Below are positions 43,945-55,985 of a stretch of 64,000 bases of DNA, one piece after another. Position numbers and translations under genes: made by a program. The stretch comes from Apium graveolens. Lineage: Eukaryota; Streptophyta; Magnoliopsida; Apiales; Apiaceae. The first letter of the stretch is position 1; the number at the start of each line of letters is the position of its first letter. The notes below the pieces were generated by a model, which saw nothing but the letters and a program-made list of their open reading frames with translations, did not search any database and was not told the origin of the DNA. The DNA lies in contig NC_133647.1 of the NCBI RefSeq assembly GCF_009905375.1, positions 52,510,506 to 52,574,505 of the forward strand, read 5' to 3'.

Positions 43945-43949
43945 AGGAC

Positions 43950-46732
43950 CTTTAAGTCGCTAAGCTCTCAGAGTTCCAAGGAACAAGCTGACCCAGTCGA
44001 GGCAAGAGCAGTTAAAGGAAATATAGGAATCATTTGAGATTCTAAATGATTGACGAAGCACAAAAGACTGTTTTTGTCACTTACCTTCCTAAGAGAGAGG
44101 CCACCCGCTGGTGAAAGACCAAGAAAGGCACGGAGCCAGAGGTTATGATAAACTGATTAAAGTTCAGTCAATTATTTTCGAGAAAGTAATTCCCAATGTA
44201 ATGGAGATAGTGTAAAAGCTTTACAGCCAGAACAAAGGTGAACAAGTATGATAAATTATGAATCTAAGATCGTAAAAGTTGTCAAGATTCGTCTGAAGGA
44301 CAAGAATCCCAGAACGACGTGATGTTTGAAGTCAATGATTAGTGGGTTTATGAAATGATTGTAAGAGAGAGGTAAATAAAAAGAAACTGAAGTGGAAAGG
44401 AATATAAATGCAATAGAGTTTGAGGAATGATAAGGGAGTTGGGTATGAGGAAACCCTAAAGACTCGTAGCAATAGAAATAGAAAAGTATGTAATCATCAG
44501 GATGAGGGTGATTCACCATGAGTTAAAGTTGATGGTTGAAGCCATAAGAGTATATATATTGTACCCCCTTTAAGTTGGGAGGATTCGAGGAAACCTTGAG
44601 ATAGTTCGAAGGATAAACAATAAGACGGGGATAGATTGAGGAGACAAGAAAGTAAGAAATTAGGAAAATTGGATGAAGGAAGTGACCTTCAAGAATGTGA
44701 AGCGTAAGACCGGGGGCATGATACCCAGAAAGGGAGACGCCAGGTATGAAAGATATCCCAACATTGAGATGACTGTTGAGATAAACAACAAAAGTAAATA
44801 AGGAGGTATTAAGAAGAAGTTCACGTTGAACACGACCAATATCTTCCAGAACATCCCTGTTATCATTACCAAATCAGGAAAGAAAAGTAGATAACCGTTG
44901 TTATCTTTTGGAGGCCATATTGATTGACCTCATTAATGATTGAATAAGATACCCTTATCAGGGATATATGACTTGATTTATCCATGTAAGGATGCAAGTA
45001 CCTTTTTAAAGGTGGAATTAAGGACATAACCTCAATTGCATGAGATGAACCATAGGGGATGCATAAAGGATGGCATTTCATCCTTAATAGGGACATTATG
45101 AGTTTGGGTAGTATGGAACGAAGGACTAAGGTAACAACAACCTTTAAAGATCAGTAGAGAAATTTTTCAGAAGTACATAGACAATGGTTCTAGTATTAGT
45201 AAATGGTATTTCGACATGTCCTGTATCTAGGGAATACAGGAGGAACGATTCAAGGATAACCTTAGAGGTTTTACAAGGAGAAAGGTAATATTCAAAGTTC
45301 TCAAGAATAGAAATTTTGATGAAGGAAATTTGACGTAAATATAATAATGCTAGGTGGGGCACGTGTTGAACCATAAGAAAGTATAGATCGATCCAATGAG
45401 GGTCGAGATTGGTGAAAACAAGAATGACCCAAGATAAGAGACGTCCTAAGTATGATCGAGAGTCAGTCATGGTAATGTTCATATCTAAAGACTAAGGCAA
45501 TGACTTATGGAAAAATGGTGATTTTTTTTTTCTCACCAGGACTTAATAGAAGCATTTTCACACAAGCAGTGATTGGAAATGAGGTAGAAAATTTATTTGG
45601 AGGTGGTTAAAATGACATTGATTGTAAGGAAATTTTACTATCAGGAAAGGCCAAAGAGGTGGCCGACACTTTAAATGTAAGAGGATAATTATAGGCGCTC
45701 GTGCCAGAGGAATACAGTGATGATGGTTGAAGCCGTGAAGGTTGTATTATGGTTTGGAAGATTGACATTCCTTCTGATGACTGTGCAATACCGAACCGTA
45801 ATAGTAGTTTGGTAAAGGTTTAATTCGTGTAATCGCCATGAGCGGGCTATCTATCTTAGAAGGTACTATCTTGAGATAAGCCAGGACCATGTTACAAAAT
45901 GACTAAATGAACCTTTGAGATGCATGTCTCCTGATATAAACATATGATTAAGAATGGTATTAACCTGCTATCGTTGCTTTTATTGAAACTCTTCTGTAAT
46001 TTTATCTGCTTCATGTCATATGTAAGTCAAGTGCAGGAGTGTTCTTCATGAATCATGAACGGTGATCATGTTGCCTCCTTACAAGAATTCGATATGATAT
46101 GAATGGACTCCGTATGGTTAGCTAATAAAACTTCATGGAAAATGAATGACTACAGTAGGTCAACGGTGGGCCATAGTAATGCAGGAATGATTCTGTGAGT
46201 AATGAGCCTATTACTTACAACCGTGAGAGTTATATTGAAATGGATGTTGAGAGTGAGTACCACTAATCGGGTCGTGGTGGTGTATAAGTTATCATTGATA
46301 GGCTAATTAAGTCGATTATCTACCTATTGAATACTTATTCCTTCTTACCAATAGAGAGTCGTATTGCTATACGAGGAAGGTTGCGGTGCAAGCATAGAAT
46401 TCTAGTAACAATGATGTCTAGAATGAAATCCCTTATTCGAGTTTTGATATCGAGGGAGTTTCAAAGGTGAGTGTTTATGAGCTCGAGCAAGAGCATGGGT
46501 CCGTAGAATGATGGACGAAATAGCAAAAAAATCTTTAAGCACGTGAAATGCGATGCTATAATACTTGATGTTGATATATATACATATATATTTTGTTCTC
46601 CTATGACAAACCTCTATAGTTCAGAGGTAGACTCCAAGCTAGATATTTTGTGGTAGTATATTTTTTTTCATATATACAATTCTCTTCAATTCGTTCTTTT
46701 CTTTTCATTTTGTATAAACTGAGAAGAACAAC
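43950..46732 (+). pseudogene. Tekay-B gag core, RT and RNase H, heavily decayed
   Basis: The gag core starts at 42600 and continues after the solo LTR: QADPVEARA near 43990 and QKTVFVTYLPKREATRW then TGA (44112-44114). From about 45200, RT-like blocks appear with frame changes (LYSKFSR-, FWMKE-like), and GKAKEVADTLN near 45645 marks the RNase H/IN border. Beyond 45700 and up to 46732 I can read no reliable domain. Too many stops to list. Function lost. Confidence 0.6.
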
Positions 46733-47890
46733 CCTTCCAGAAGGGGAGGTATTGCCGAATGACGATCTATCTGTATAATAGAAGCCTAGTACGATACCAC
46801 ATGTTGTTTAATTGCTTGTCAAGTACTAAAGGCTGGCCACCTTCTGTACTAACTATGCAATAGAACCAGTGTTCATGATCATAGTGATCTCTCAATAAAT
46901 TCTTTTACTTCTACACGAAGGACCAAGCTTTCGAAGATGGAGGCAGCTAGAGATGAAGTGGTACCAAGTATGATGGTATTCGGAATGGAAATACATTCGT
47001 GATACTAAGGTTGACGCATTTATTAAAAGGTTATAAAACTCTACCGATTAAAGGTATATCTAGAATAGTATTCTGTACGGAAGATAGTAACACTTACGAA
47101 CCAGAAAAGAAGGATTATTGAGAAGCAAAAGCTATAATGCTAGAAGCTATGATGAGAGTCTGTGCAATAGACTTGAAAGAATTTGGAATGATCACTTAAC
47201 GCGTATTGAGTTTTCTTACGACAATAGATCATATGTCATTATCGAGATGTCGCCTTATGAGATCCTTGAGGGAAGACAATGTCGATCTCCTTTATGTTAG
47301 GATGAAGTTGCAGAGCGCAAGATGCTCGGACCAGCAGTGGTCCAAAGGACCAGGGATATAATAGATCTAATCAGAAGATGGCTGGTAGTAGCCCAAGATG
47401 GACATGAGAAGTATGTTGAATTTACACGAAAGGACAAGGAATAGGAAGTAGGGGACCTAGTGCTGTTATAGGTATTCCCTTGGAAAAGATGGATGCGATT
47501 CGGAAAGAAAGGAAAGTTAAGCCAACGAAGTGTTGGACCCTTGGAGATATTAACACGTATTGGGAAGTTAGCATATGAGCTAGCCCTACCTCCGAACCTG
47601 TAGCAAGTTCATAATGTGTTCCACGTATCAATGTTAAGGAAGTGTAATTCGGATGCCAGACAAATAGGGGCATATGAGCTCATAGACATGCAACCAGACG
47701 TAACCTATATGGAGCAACCAGGAAGGGTTATAGATCAAAAATGGACAAGTTCTTAGAAGAAGGGTTATCATGCTAGTCAGGGTTTGTGGCAAAACCACAA
47801 TGTGGGAAAATTGACTTGAGAGTTAGAAAGTGCAATGCTAAGAAAGTATCCCTATTCATTTTCTATCTGATTCCGGGACGGAATCCTTTT
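46733..47890 (+). pseudogene. Tekay-B integrase C-terminal region and chromodomain-side tail
   Basis: Open stretch 47118-47300: NDHLTRIEFSYDNRSYVI, MSPYEILEGRQCRSPLC. Then, in pieces, DEVAERKMLGPAVVQRTRD, KLAYELALPPNL, NVFHVSMLRKCNSDARQ and EQPGRVIDQ. It is collinear with Tekay-C 63090-63770. Stops throughout. Confidence 0.8.
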
Positions 47891-47903
47891 AAGGAGGGGA
47901 GAC
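47891..47903 (+). other. Polypurine tract of Tekay-B
   Basis: AAGGAGGGGAGAC directly before the second LTR; the same at 37644-37656. Confidence 0.85.
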
Positions 47904-50900
47904 TGTACTAACCCCAATTTTTGGAATTTTTGAAACACGGATGAATAGTAACTTTTGCTGATGATGCTGATTAAGGAAAATTATCAGACCACACTATATA
48001 GGAGTACTGTTTTGGAAATTCTAAGATCGTATTAGTATTCCATAAAGTAAATAAGTGTATGTAAAGGTTGTCAGAATCCAAATTCGAACACTTTGATTTT
48101 TTTTCCCCAAAAATCCACCAGGTACCGAAAGAATTGAGTATAAGGTAACATGATTAAAAAGATTTAAATTCAAGGATTATAAGAGAGGATCATAAAAGGA
48201 ATATAAAATATTGAGAAAGGTTTAGGGGAACCCAAGTAATAAGATCCCGGGTATGATCTCTCAAACGATAAACGAGAACGAAAGCTAAGCGAACCGTAAA
48301 ACAGATAACGACCATTAGCCAAGTAATTAAGCACTAATTAGATGGGATTAGTGGGTTGTGACATCATCCAACCATAATGTTTGGACAAGTGTCCTTGTGA
48401 TGATGTTTGGAGTGGTTTAAAACTTGGTAATCGCGTAAACATAGTCGTCATAATGTCCGATTTTCCTTAACGTTTCTGTTCTTAACTTTAGGACCCGTGA
48501 ACTCACTGAAAGATTCTAACCTTTGCCATGTTTAGATATTTCATGTTACTATCTTCGTTTTGATATGTGGTTCGCTTGAATCCGATGTACGGTTTAGGAT
48601 AAACGACCGTTTTAAGTAACGGCGTTTCGCGAATGAACCATTACCCCTCGCCTTACTTTGAAACCTTGGTTAAGGCCTTTAAATGACTAATTGGAGTATG
48701 AAACAATTATGTAAAGTGGACTAGGCAGTTGGTAGGGGATTCGCGAAAGCGTTGCCTTAAAATTCATAACGGTTAATTTATTAAAAATGGTGGAGCCGAG
48801 GGTACTCGAACGACTTATGTGATTTTTTAAGCGTAGAAATGACCATAAGCAAACGTTAGGGTTCAATTGGTTAAAGTCTAGTTTCTTAAGCGACCATGGT
48901 TTAATTCCAGCTTATGTTGTTGTTCATAGGTTACCGGACCCACTCTAAGCTTAAGTCTACCCTGGAGCACTCAGGCAAGTTTTCTACCCGTTATACTATT
49001 GTTGTGATGTATATATGTATATGCATTATCTTGTGATAAGTGCATTATTGTTATTAACAAATCTTGCGATATATTGGAGCATGTTGATATGATATATATG
49101 CATGCCTGTTTCGTAATCTTGATATATAATTGTTGATTCAATTGCTTATAAGTTGCATAATACCTATGCTAGAGATAAGCGTAGGTATTAGTATAGGGGA
49201 CCCAAAGGTGAACATATTTTCTAAACCGGGAGACGATATTCCCGAGTATATTATATATATATATATTTATATATATATAAATAGTTTTCAAAACTATTAT
49301 TCGAATAAGGTTTATTCGATAACTTTATTTCACTTAGTGAATATTATTTTGAATATTCATTCGAGGACTTATGACTCCGCTTATTTTACTTAATGAATAT
49401 TATTTTGAATATTTATTCGAGAACTTATAACTCCGCTTATTTTATTTAATGAATATTGTTTTGAATATTCATTTGAGGACTTATGACTCTGCTTATTTTA
49501 TTAAATAATAGTCTTTATTTTATTAAAGAATAATGTTTCGATAATCAAACTTATTTTCGATTATTCAAATAAAGATCGTACTTTCGTATAAGTATATCTT
49601 TGGTTATTTATAATTCATTTCAATTATGAGTTTTAAAACTTCTACTTCAATTATTTTTATAAAAATTAATCTTTATGGGAATATTTTTTAAATAATAATA
49701 TTCAGATATTTTCTAATATATCGGGACTGATTTATTTCATTAAATCAGCATTACTCCAAACATTCTTAAAAATGTTTTCGAGTCTTCAAAATGATTTTTA
49801 AAAGTTAGGGCGGATCCCAAAACTCATTTTTATATTTAAGATCTTCCTTTCGAAGGGGATTTAAATACTCGCTCAAAATCTGAGGGATCCGGCTCTGTGG
49901 TGTATTTTATATTCGCAACAAGGTTGCTGTTTTGATAAAAGAGTTTTTGATTACTTACCCAAAACTCGGGAAGTAAAATTCTTGGAACAAGTTAATCCAT
50001 TAACAGGCATCGCCTGGGAAATATCGGTGAGTTTTCCTTTCCAACTAGATACGACTTCTTGGTGGAGCCGTATCAACAAGTTTCTACTTGGGAAAAGGGG
50101 GGAGGAGCTTTACGTTTCAGAGTCATGGATTTCATCTGAACTAGGAGTGGCGTAAGTGGTCGAGTGGCACCGGCCCAGCCTTATTATATTGGCCCAAATG
50201 GCCTAGAAGTTCCGTTAAGACGGTCCATTCCTTAGGAGTCTAGGGTTCGGTTGACAAGTAAATCCGACTGTTCTCCTCTACATGTAGAAAATGGTGGGGT
50301 TGCACTACTGCGACTGATCATCGTATGTGGTCTTCCTGGCGCGGCAAACTCCCGTAATGAGTTCATCATCTAGTTGGATATTTCTGCCACATTACCCAGA
50401 GCACTTCGATAGAAAGGATACGACTGGGCGATTGTTGAGTGTTGGCAGGGTCGAGTTTTCAAAATGATGTTTCCATCAAATGAAGTATCTCGTAACTTCA
50501 TTTCATTTTGATGATATTTCAAAGATTGATTTTATACAAGTTATGTCTTGTAGCTTCATCTATGTGATGAACTATTTATACCTTGAATGGTGGTAGTTCA
50601 AGTAGTATTCGGAAAAGATATAAGTATATTGGAGTATCTTGTAACTTCATCTTTTCTACTTATATCAAGTTAATGATTATCTTATGCATGACAAAGATTT
50701 TCACAAAAACGTTGAAACAAGGTTAGATATATCAGATCAATCACCTTGCAACGATATTTTTATACAGTTATCAACTGGAACTCTGTATACATTATGCATG
50801 GAAGAGGACTTCCAAGATTTTGAAAAGTATATATACATATATACTGAATATTTTGCGACTTGGTCGCGATAAGATATCAAACTTGGTTCATTTTTTTACT

Positions 50901-51421
50901 TGACCAAGACTTTTATGAGTACTATGAGAATGCTCATATATTGTTAATCATTATACATATTATTTCGTTGAGCTTGTTGCTCACCCTTGCTTTCTTCTTT
51001 TATCACACAACATCAGATAGACAAGATGAACATGACCAAGCTCCCAATTCGCGAGCGGATAGGAAACGTTCCGCAGTTTCCTATAGGCGTTGATGTCGCT
51101 GTAGCTGAGGTAGGAACTACCAATAGGCTAGGCTTTCAACTTTTGATGTACCAGACTTATGTATCTTTATCAATTATAATAATTGCAAAGAAATGTAAAT
51201 TTATTCAGAAACCCTTTTAAGGTGTAATGGCATATAATTGTGGAATAAAATGACTCGTGTTATTTTTGGATATTCATCTCTGAGACTATAACTTATGGTG
51301 TGTGTGTTTATTGTGGGGTCACAGTACAGAGTAGTTGATTGTTTATTAAGATTGGGTGTTATTAAGGGAAATGGAACTCGTGACAACCCGAATCCACGAC
51401 CCCGGATTTTGGGGTGTTACA
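47904..51421 (+). repeat. Second LTR of Tekay-B
   Basis: 3518 bp, TGTACTAACC to TGTTACA. Close to the first LTR apart from indels; it keeps the 87-bp segment (48405-48490) that the first has lost, and that segment is also in Tekay-A (about 160-255, complement). It includes three 56-bp units at 49333-49500. Confidence 0.92.
51026..51220 (+). CDS. Short ORF within the Tekay-B second LTR, 64 aa, unknown
   Basis: MNMTKLPIRERIGNVPQF...; the partner of 40681-40875 with three substitutions. Same caveats: coding status unproven. Confidence 0.35.
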   Translation: MNMTKLPIRERIGNVPQFPIGVDVAVAEVGTTNRLGFQLLMYQTYVSLSIIIIAKKCKFIQKPF

Positions 51422-51866
51422 AAAAATCCGTGTCAAGTGTGGTAGTGTAAATCATTTGTCTGTTAATTGCAAACCTTCCATGCCTACTTCCATATCTGTG
51501 CCACCTCACTTTCCTAACATGAATGTCATGCCTCCCATTCCTTTGAATGCTATGTCTACACAGAATATGAATGCACAGTTTGCTAACATGCCATTTGCAC
51601 ATAATCCTTATTATGCTGCATTTAGTATGCCACAAATGCCATTTAGCATGCCTTACTGGAATAACATGTTTACTAATAGCATGCCATTTCCTGTTGATTA
51701 TAATATGCATGATAATTCTGTTGCAATGAAATGTTTCAAAGGCTCAACTCAAATGACCAAGGATGAATCTGATATCCCCAAGTCAAATGAGATAAAGCCT
51801 AAGAAACAGAAAAAGAAAGCTAACAAGGCAGGACCCAAGGAAACTTGGGTACCAAAATCAACTTGA
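51422..51866 (+). pseudogene. gag: SIRE-2 gag, 3' part
   Basis: Resumes with a second zinc knuckle, VKCGSVNHLSVNCK, then a Met/Pro/Asn-rich region (MPTSISVPPHFPNMNVM) and a Lys-rich end KKANKAGPKETWVPKST with TGA at 51866. The gag between LRIE (36477) and this point is shorter than expected, so sequence was probably lost on the left side of Tekay-B. Confidence 0.8.
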
Positions 51867-51880
51867 TTTGATTTTGATGT

Positions 51881-52114
51881 GTGCAGGGAAACAGAAAGAA
51901 TCTTTGGTACTTTAATAGTGGTTGTTCAAGACACATGACTGGTGATTCTACCCTGCTCACAGAGTTTAAGGAGAGAGTTGGCCCAAGTATTAATTTTGGA
52001 GATGACGACAAGGGTTATACTGTGGGATATGGCTTGATTTCAAAGGACAATGTCATCATTGAGGAGGTTGCTTTAGTGGATGGTCACAAACACAATCTGT
52101 TAAGTATTAGCTAG
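51881..52114 (+). pseudogene. SIRE-2 protease-containing segment
   Basis: LWYFNSGCSRHMTGDSTLLT: the copia protease active site normally has Asp before Ser-Gly, and here it is Asn (AAT), a G-to-A type change. INFGDDDKGYTVGYG and HNLLSIS follow. TAG at 52112-52114 is probably from CAG. Confidence 0.82.
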
Positions 52115-53309
52115 CTTTGTGATAAAGGCAACTCAGTAACCTTCAACTCAGAAGCCTGTGTTGTGACTAATAAAAGAAGCAACAAAGTGGTTCTCACTGG
52201 TGTGAGAAAAGGAAATGTGTACCTAGCTGATTTCAACTCATCTAATGCAGAATCTGTTACTTGTCTTCTCAGTAAAGCAAGTCAAGATAAAAGTTGGCTA
52301 TGGCACAAGAAGCTATCCCACTTAAACTTCAAGACCATGAATGAGCTAGTAAAGAAAGAACTGGTTAGAGGCATTCCTCTAGTGGAGTTTTCTAGGGATG
52401 GACTGTGTGATGCCTGCCAACAAGGGAAGCAGATTAAAGCATCATTCAGGAAGAAACTTGATTCAACAATTGAAGAACCTTTGCAACTGCTACACATGGA
52501 TTTGTTTGGACCATGTGTTGTCTATCTCAAGGAAAAGATTTTTCCTAGTAATTGTAGATGATTTCTCAAAGTTCTCTTGGATATATTTCCTAAAGTCTAA
52601 AGATGAGGCCAGTGAAATCATCATCAATCACATAAGGCAAGTCAATAATTATCCTGATTTCAAGGTTAGAAGAATCAGGAGTGACAATGGAACTGAGTTC
52701 AAGAATTCTATCATGAGAGCATTTTATGAGGAAAATGGGATTCTGCATGAGTTTTCAGTATCAAGAACTCCACAACAGAATGGAGTAGTGGAAAGGAAGA
52801 ACATATCACTTATTGAAGCTGCAAGGACAATGCTTGAAGAATCTAAACTGCCAACATATTTCTGGGCGGAAGCCGTTAATACTGCATGCTACACTCAGAA
52901 TATTTCTCTGGTTAATCAAGCAAGATGCATGACTCCGTATCAATTATTCAAGAACAAGAAGCCAACTCTAAACTTTCTTCATGTCTTTGGCTGCAAATGC
53001 TATATTATGAGAAATCAAACTGATCAAAATGGGAAGTTTGATGATAAAGCAGATGAAGGAATTTTTGTTGGATATGCTGTTGGTAAAGCATATAGAGTCT
53101 ACAATCTAAGAACCAACATTGTTGTAGAATCAATACATGTTGTGTTTGATGATAAAAAGATTGAAGGACTGCAAAATGGAGATTACCATGAGAGCCTCAA
53201 ATTCGACAATGTTGAGATGGTTAGTGATGACATTGATGATGAAAGTGATCAACAAATAGTATCTAAGGATAATGCAGAAAAATCTACTATAAATGAAGCA
53301 CAAAACTAA
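52115..53309 (+). pseudogene. SIRE-2 integrase
   Basis: The zinc region has LWHKKLSHLNFKTMNELV and CDACQQGKQ (52300-52440). The core has VDDFSKFSWIYFL, RIRSDNGTEFKN (52680-52715) and QQNGVVERKN (52770-52805), so the D, D and E residues are present. The C terminus has IFVGYAVGKAYRVYNLR and IHVVFDDKK. A frameshift near 52525 divides the zinc region from the core, and TAA at 53307-53309 closes the frame. Inactive as it stands. Confidence 0.88.
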
Positions 53310-53315
53310 ACATAT

Positions 53316-54462
53316 GTGGAGTTGCATAATGCTTCATCCGTCGGGAGACGACCAGCTTCATCCGTCGGTATTCAAAACTCACCATCCGTCGGGTTATCAA
53401 GAGAAGCTGGAAATCAAGATAGATCACCTATAGAAAGTTCCCCTTTCTCAAATCAAAGATCCACAAACTTAGGGGGAGTTTCTAACAATCAAAACTCAAT
53501 CACACATCAAGACAACAATGAGGCCTCTTCATCTAGAGCTAATCTACCTCAACAAAGAAAATGGATAAAAGATCACCCCTTTGAGCTAATAATTGGTGAT
53601 GTTTCTTCTAGAGTTCAAACCAGAAGAGCAACTCAAGAAGAATGTCTATACAACAGCTTTCTTTCCAAGGAAGAACCAAAGAAGGTAGAAGAAGATTTGT
53701 TGGATCTTGGTTGGATTTTAGCTATGCAGGAGGAGCTAAACCAGTTTGAAAGGAATAATGTATAGAAGCTGGTCCCCAAGCCTAAAGGAAAGAATCCAAT
53801 AGACACCAAATGGGTATTCAGAAACAAGATGGATGAAAATGGCATGGTAGTCAGGAACAAAGCTAGATTGGTTGCTAAGGGCTATTGTCAACAAGAAGGA
53901 ATAGATTTTGATGAAACATTTGCTCCTGTTGCAAGACTTGAAGCCATCAGAATCTTCTTAGCCTATGCATCCCATGCCAATTTCAAGGTCTATCAAATGT
54001 ATGTCAAAAGTGCCTTTCTGAATGGAGATTTGGAGGAGGAAGTCAATGTCAGTCAACCTCCTAGTTTTAAAGATCCAAATTTTCCAGAACATGTTTATTA
54101 TCTCTTGAAAGCACTTTATGGACTGAAGCAAACACCTAGAGCGTGGCATCACACTTTATCAAAGTTCCTTTTGGAAAATCACTTCACAAGAGGTACTGTA
54201 GATAAAACTTTATTTTTCAGAAATGTTAATGGTTCTAGTATACTTGTTCAAATTTATGTAGATGATATTATTTTTGGCTCTACAGATGAGAAACTTTGTA
54301 AAAAGTTTGCCAAATTGATGCAAAGTAAGTATGAAATGAGTATGATGGGAGAACTGACTTACTTTCTTGGTTTACAAGTTAAGCAAGTTAGTGATGGAAT
54401 ATTCATTAGTCAAACTAAATACATTTTTGATCTTTTAAAGAAGTTTGATATAATGAATTACA
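53316..54462 (+). pseudogene. pol: SIRE-2 reverse transcriptase, truncated
   Basis: Ser-rich linker, then [69 protein letters not shown] and the active site [10 protein letters not shown] (54250-54285). TAG at 53763-53765 replaces a likely Trp codon before KLVPKPKG. The usual D of the QMDVK motif is Y here. The frame ends at 54462 at the Tekay-C insertion; RNase H is not present. Confidence 0.88.
53334..53391. repeat. Three 24-bp coding repeats with the inverted LTR motif
   Basis: TCATCCGTCG at 53334, 53358 and (CCATCCGTCG) 53382, exactly 24 bp apart, encoding ASSVG, ASSVG and SPSVG in the IN-RT linker. TCATCCGTCG is the complement of the CGACGGATGA repeat of this element's own LTR. Confidence 0.9.
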
Positions 54463-55941
54463 TGTAACGACTGGGAACTTTACGTTTATATTATATCATG
54501 ATTATAATAAAATATGTGAATTAATGTGTCATTTATGTGTGATTATCTGATAAACCCTAACTGTTACGTGATACGTGTATTCCATGTCATTTCTGTATTT
54601 TAAGGTATTTTTCAGATATTTTATTATGCATTTATAGGTTTTATTTCAAACGTTTTATGACCCAAACGATGATTTTAAAGCCAGTATTTCAAATAAAATA
54701 ATGGGCCTTATTTTTCATCAAATGGATTTTACAATCGCCTTGTTCTGAACATCTAGATAATTTATAAATTTTCTCGTTTTGCGAAAAATGATTTTTTCGG
54801 GCCCCATTGGGTGTCAAAAACCCCACAAAAATCATATTTTTATTTTTATAAAATTATAGGACTTTCATTTATATTTTTCTTTGTATTTTTGCATTATTCA
54901 CAATTTTTGGGAATTTTTGGCATATATATTGCATATATAAAATATTTATAAATTAAATTTTAATACTCAAAAATTATAAAAATTAGGGCCCAATATTTTT
55001 ATTTAATGTATAATTAGCCCTTAATTTTAATTAGGAGTATTATTTTTACTACTATAAATATCCTAATTTTTATTTAATTAATTATAATTAATCATTAAAA
55101 TCTGCAAAACTACCAAAAATTCTCTGAAATCGGGTCGGGAAGAACAGGTTCGGGTCGAAGAATCAAGTCGTGATTTCTCACTGATTACAGCATCAAATCG
55201 TGTGATTCAAGTACTCAAATCGAAGGTTTTGATCCGTTCTTTCTGTTTCTTGCATCAATTTCACGTTTTATTGCATCATTTTTGATTTTTGATTTTTAGG
55301 GTTTATGTTCGAATTAGGGCTTTTTGATTCCGGGGTTATTGTGATGTTTTGATGATTGATATAGCTTTGTTAGATGATTTACAGTCGATTCATGGTGTTT
55401 AATTGAACAAACGATGCTTGGATAGTGATTCACGAATTCTAGGGTTTAGGTCGAATTTTCAAAACACAACTCGATGATTTCTGTGAATATTTGGTTCTTG
55501 TAATGTTAGGGCTTTGATTGTATATGTTCTTAGCTTCATTTTGCACTATATAACATTTGATTTTATGTACGATTCTGCAAATTCGATTTTTGGCCGGAGT
55601 TTATGTCGATTTTGCCGGAGAAGTTGATTCAGGAGTTATTCCGTGATGTTTTGGCCGTGGTTGGATTGCTGTGTTGATTTGCAATGAAAAGCACTCAAAA
55701 ACAGCACCAAACGGTGTTGATTTGGGGCTGATCGTAGCTTGGCCGGACTCCGGGAACTCACCGGAATCTGGAAAAATTTCGGCGTGTTCTTGGTGACCCG
55801 GAATCCAACCCGTTTGACCCGTTCAGATTACCCGGTTTTGATCTGTTTTTGTCAGAAACCAATTTCTGACAACTGTTTCTGAAATTTTGATTTTTATTTT
55901 ATTTTTATTAATTTTAAAAATCAGTTTTATTTATTTTGTTT

Positions 55942-55985
55942 ATTGATTAATTAATTAATTAATTAATTAATTAATTAATTAATTA
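55942..55985. repeat. (TTAA)n microsatellite in the Tekay-C LTR
   Basis: About eleven tandem TTAA units. Confidence 0.95.

Larger units (their letters stand above)
36478..51421 (+). mobile_element. Tekay-B: tandem-type Tekay chromovirus (IN fragment, LTR, internal region, LTR)
   Basis: Direct repeats: 36478-37656 matches 46733-47903 (IN end plus polypurine tract), and LTR 37657-41076 matches 47904-51421. The element therefore has an extra 3' internal piece upstream of its first LTR, as after unequal recombination between tandem copies or LTRs. The right end is a clean LTR end (TTACA). The left end is not an LTR and joins SIRE-2 gag with a few bases of microhomology. Internal coding is heavily decayed. 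Confidence 0.88.
33968..54462 (+). mobile_element. SIRE-2: Ty1/copia element of the SIRE/Maximus type, broken by Tekay-B and Tekay-C
   Basis: 5' LTR, Met primer site, long gag, PR, IN and RT on the plus strand, inserted in the RT of Copia-B. Gag is interrupted at 36477/51422 by Tekay-B, and RT at 54462 by Tekay-C. RNase H, any envelope-like ORF and the 3' LTR lie beyond the window or are lost. The SIRE call rests on the long gag with two zinc knuckles and on the IN and RT wording. Confidence 0.85.

Noticed and set aside
44256..45482. Minus-strand ORFs between 44256 and 45482
   Set aside because: They are antisense shadows of the decayed Tekay-B gag/RT region.
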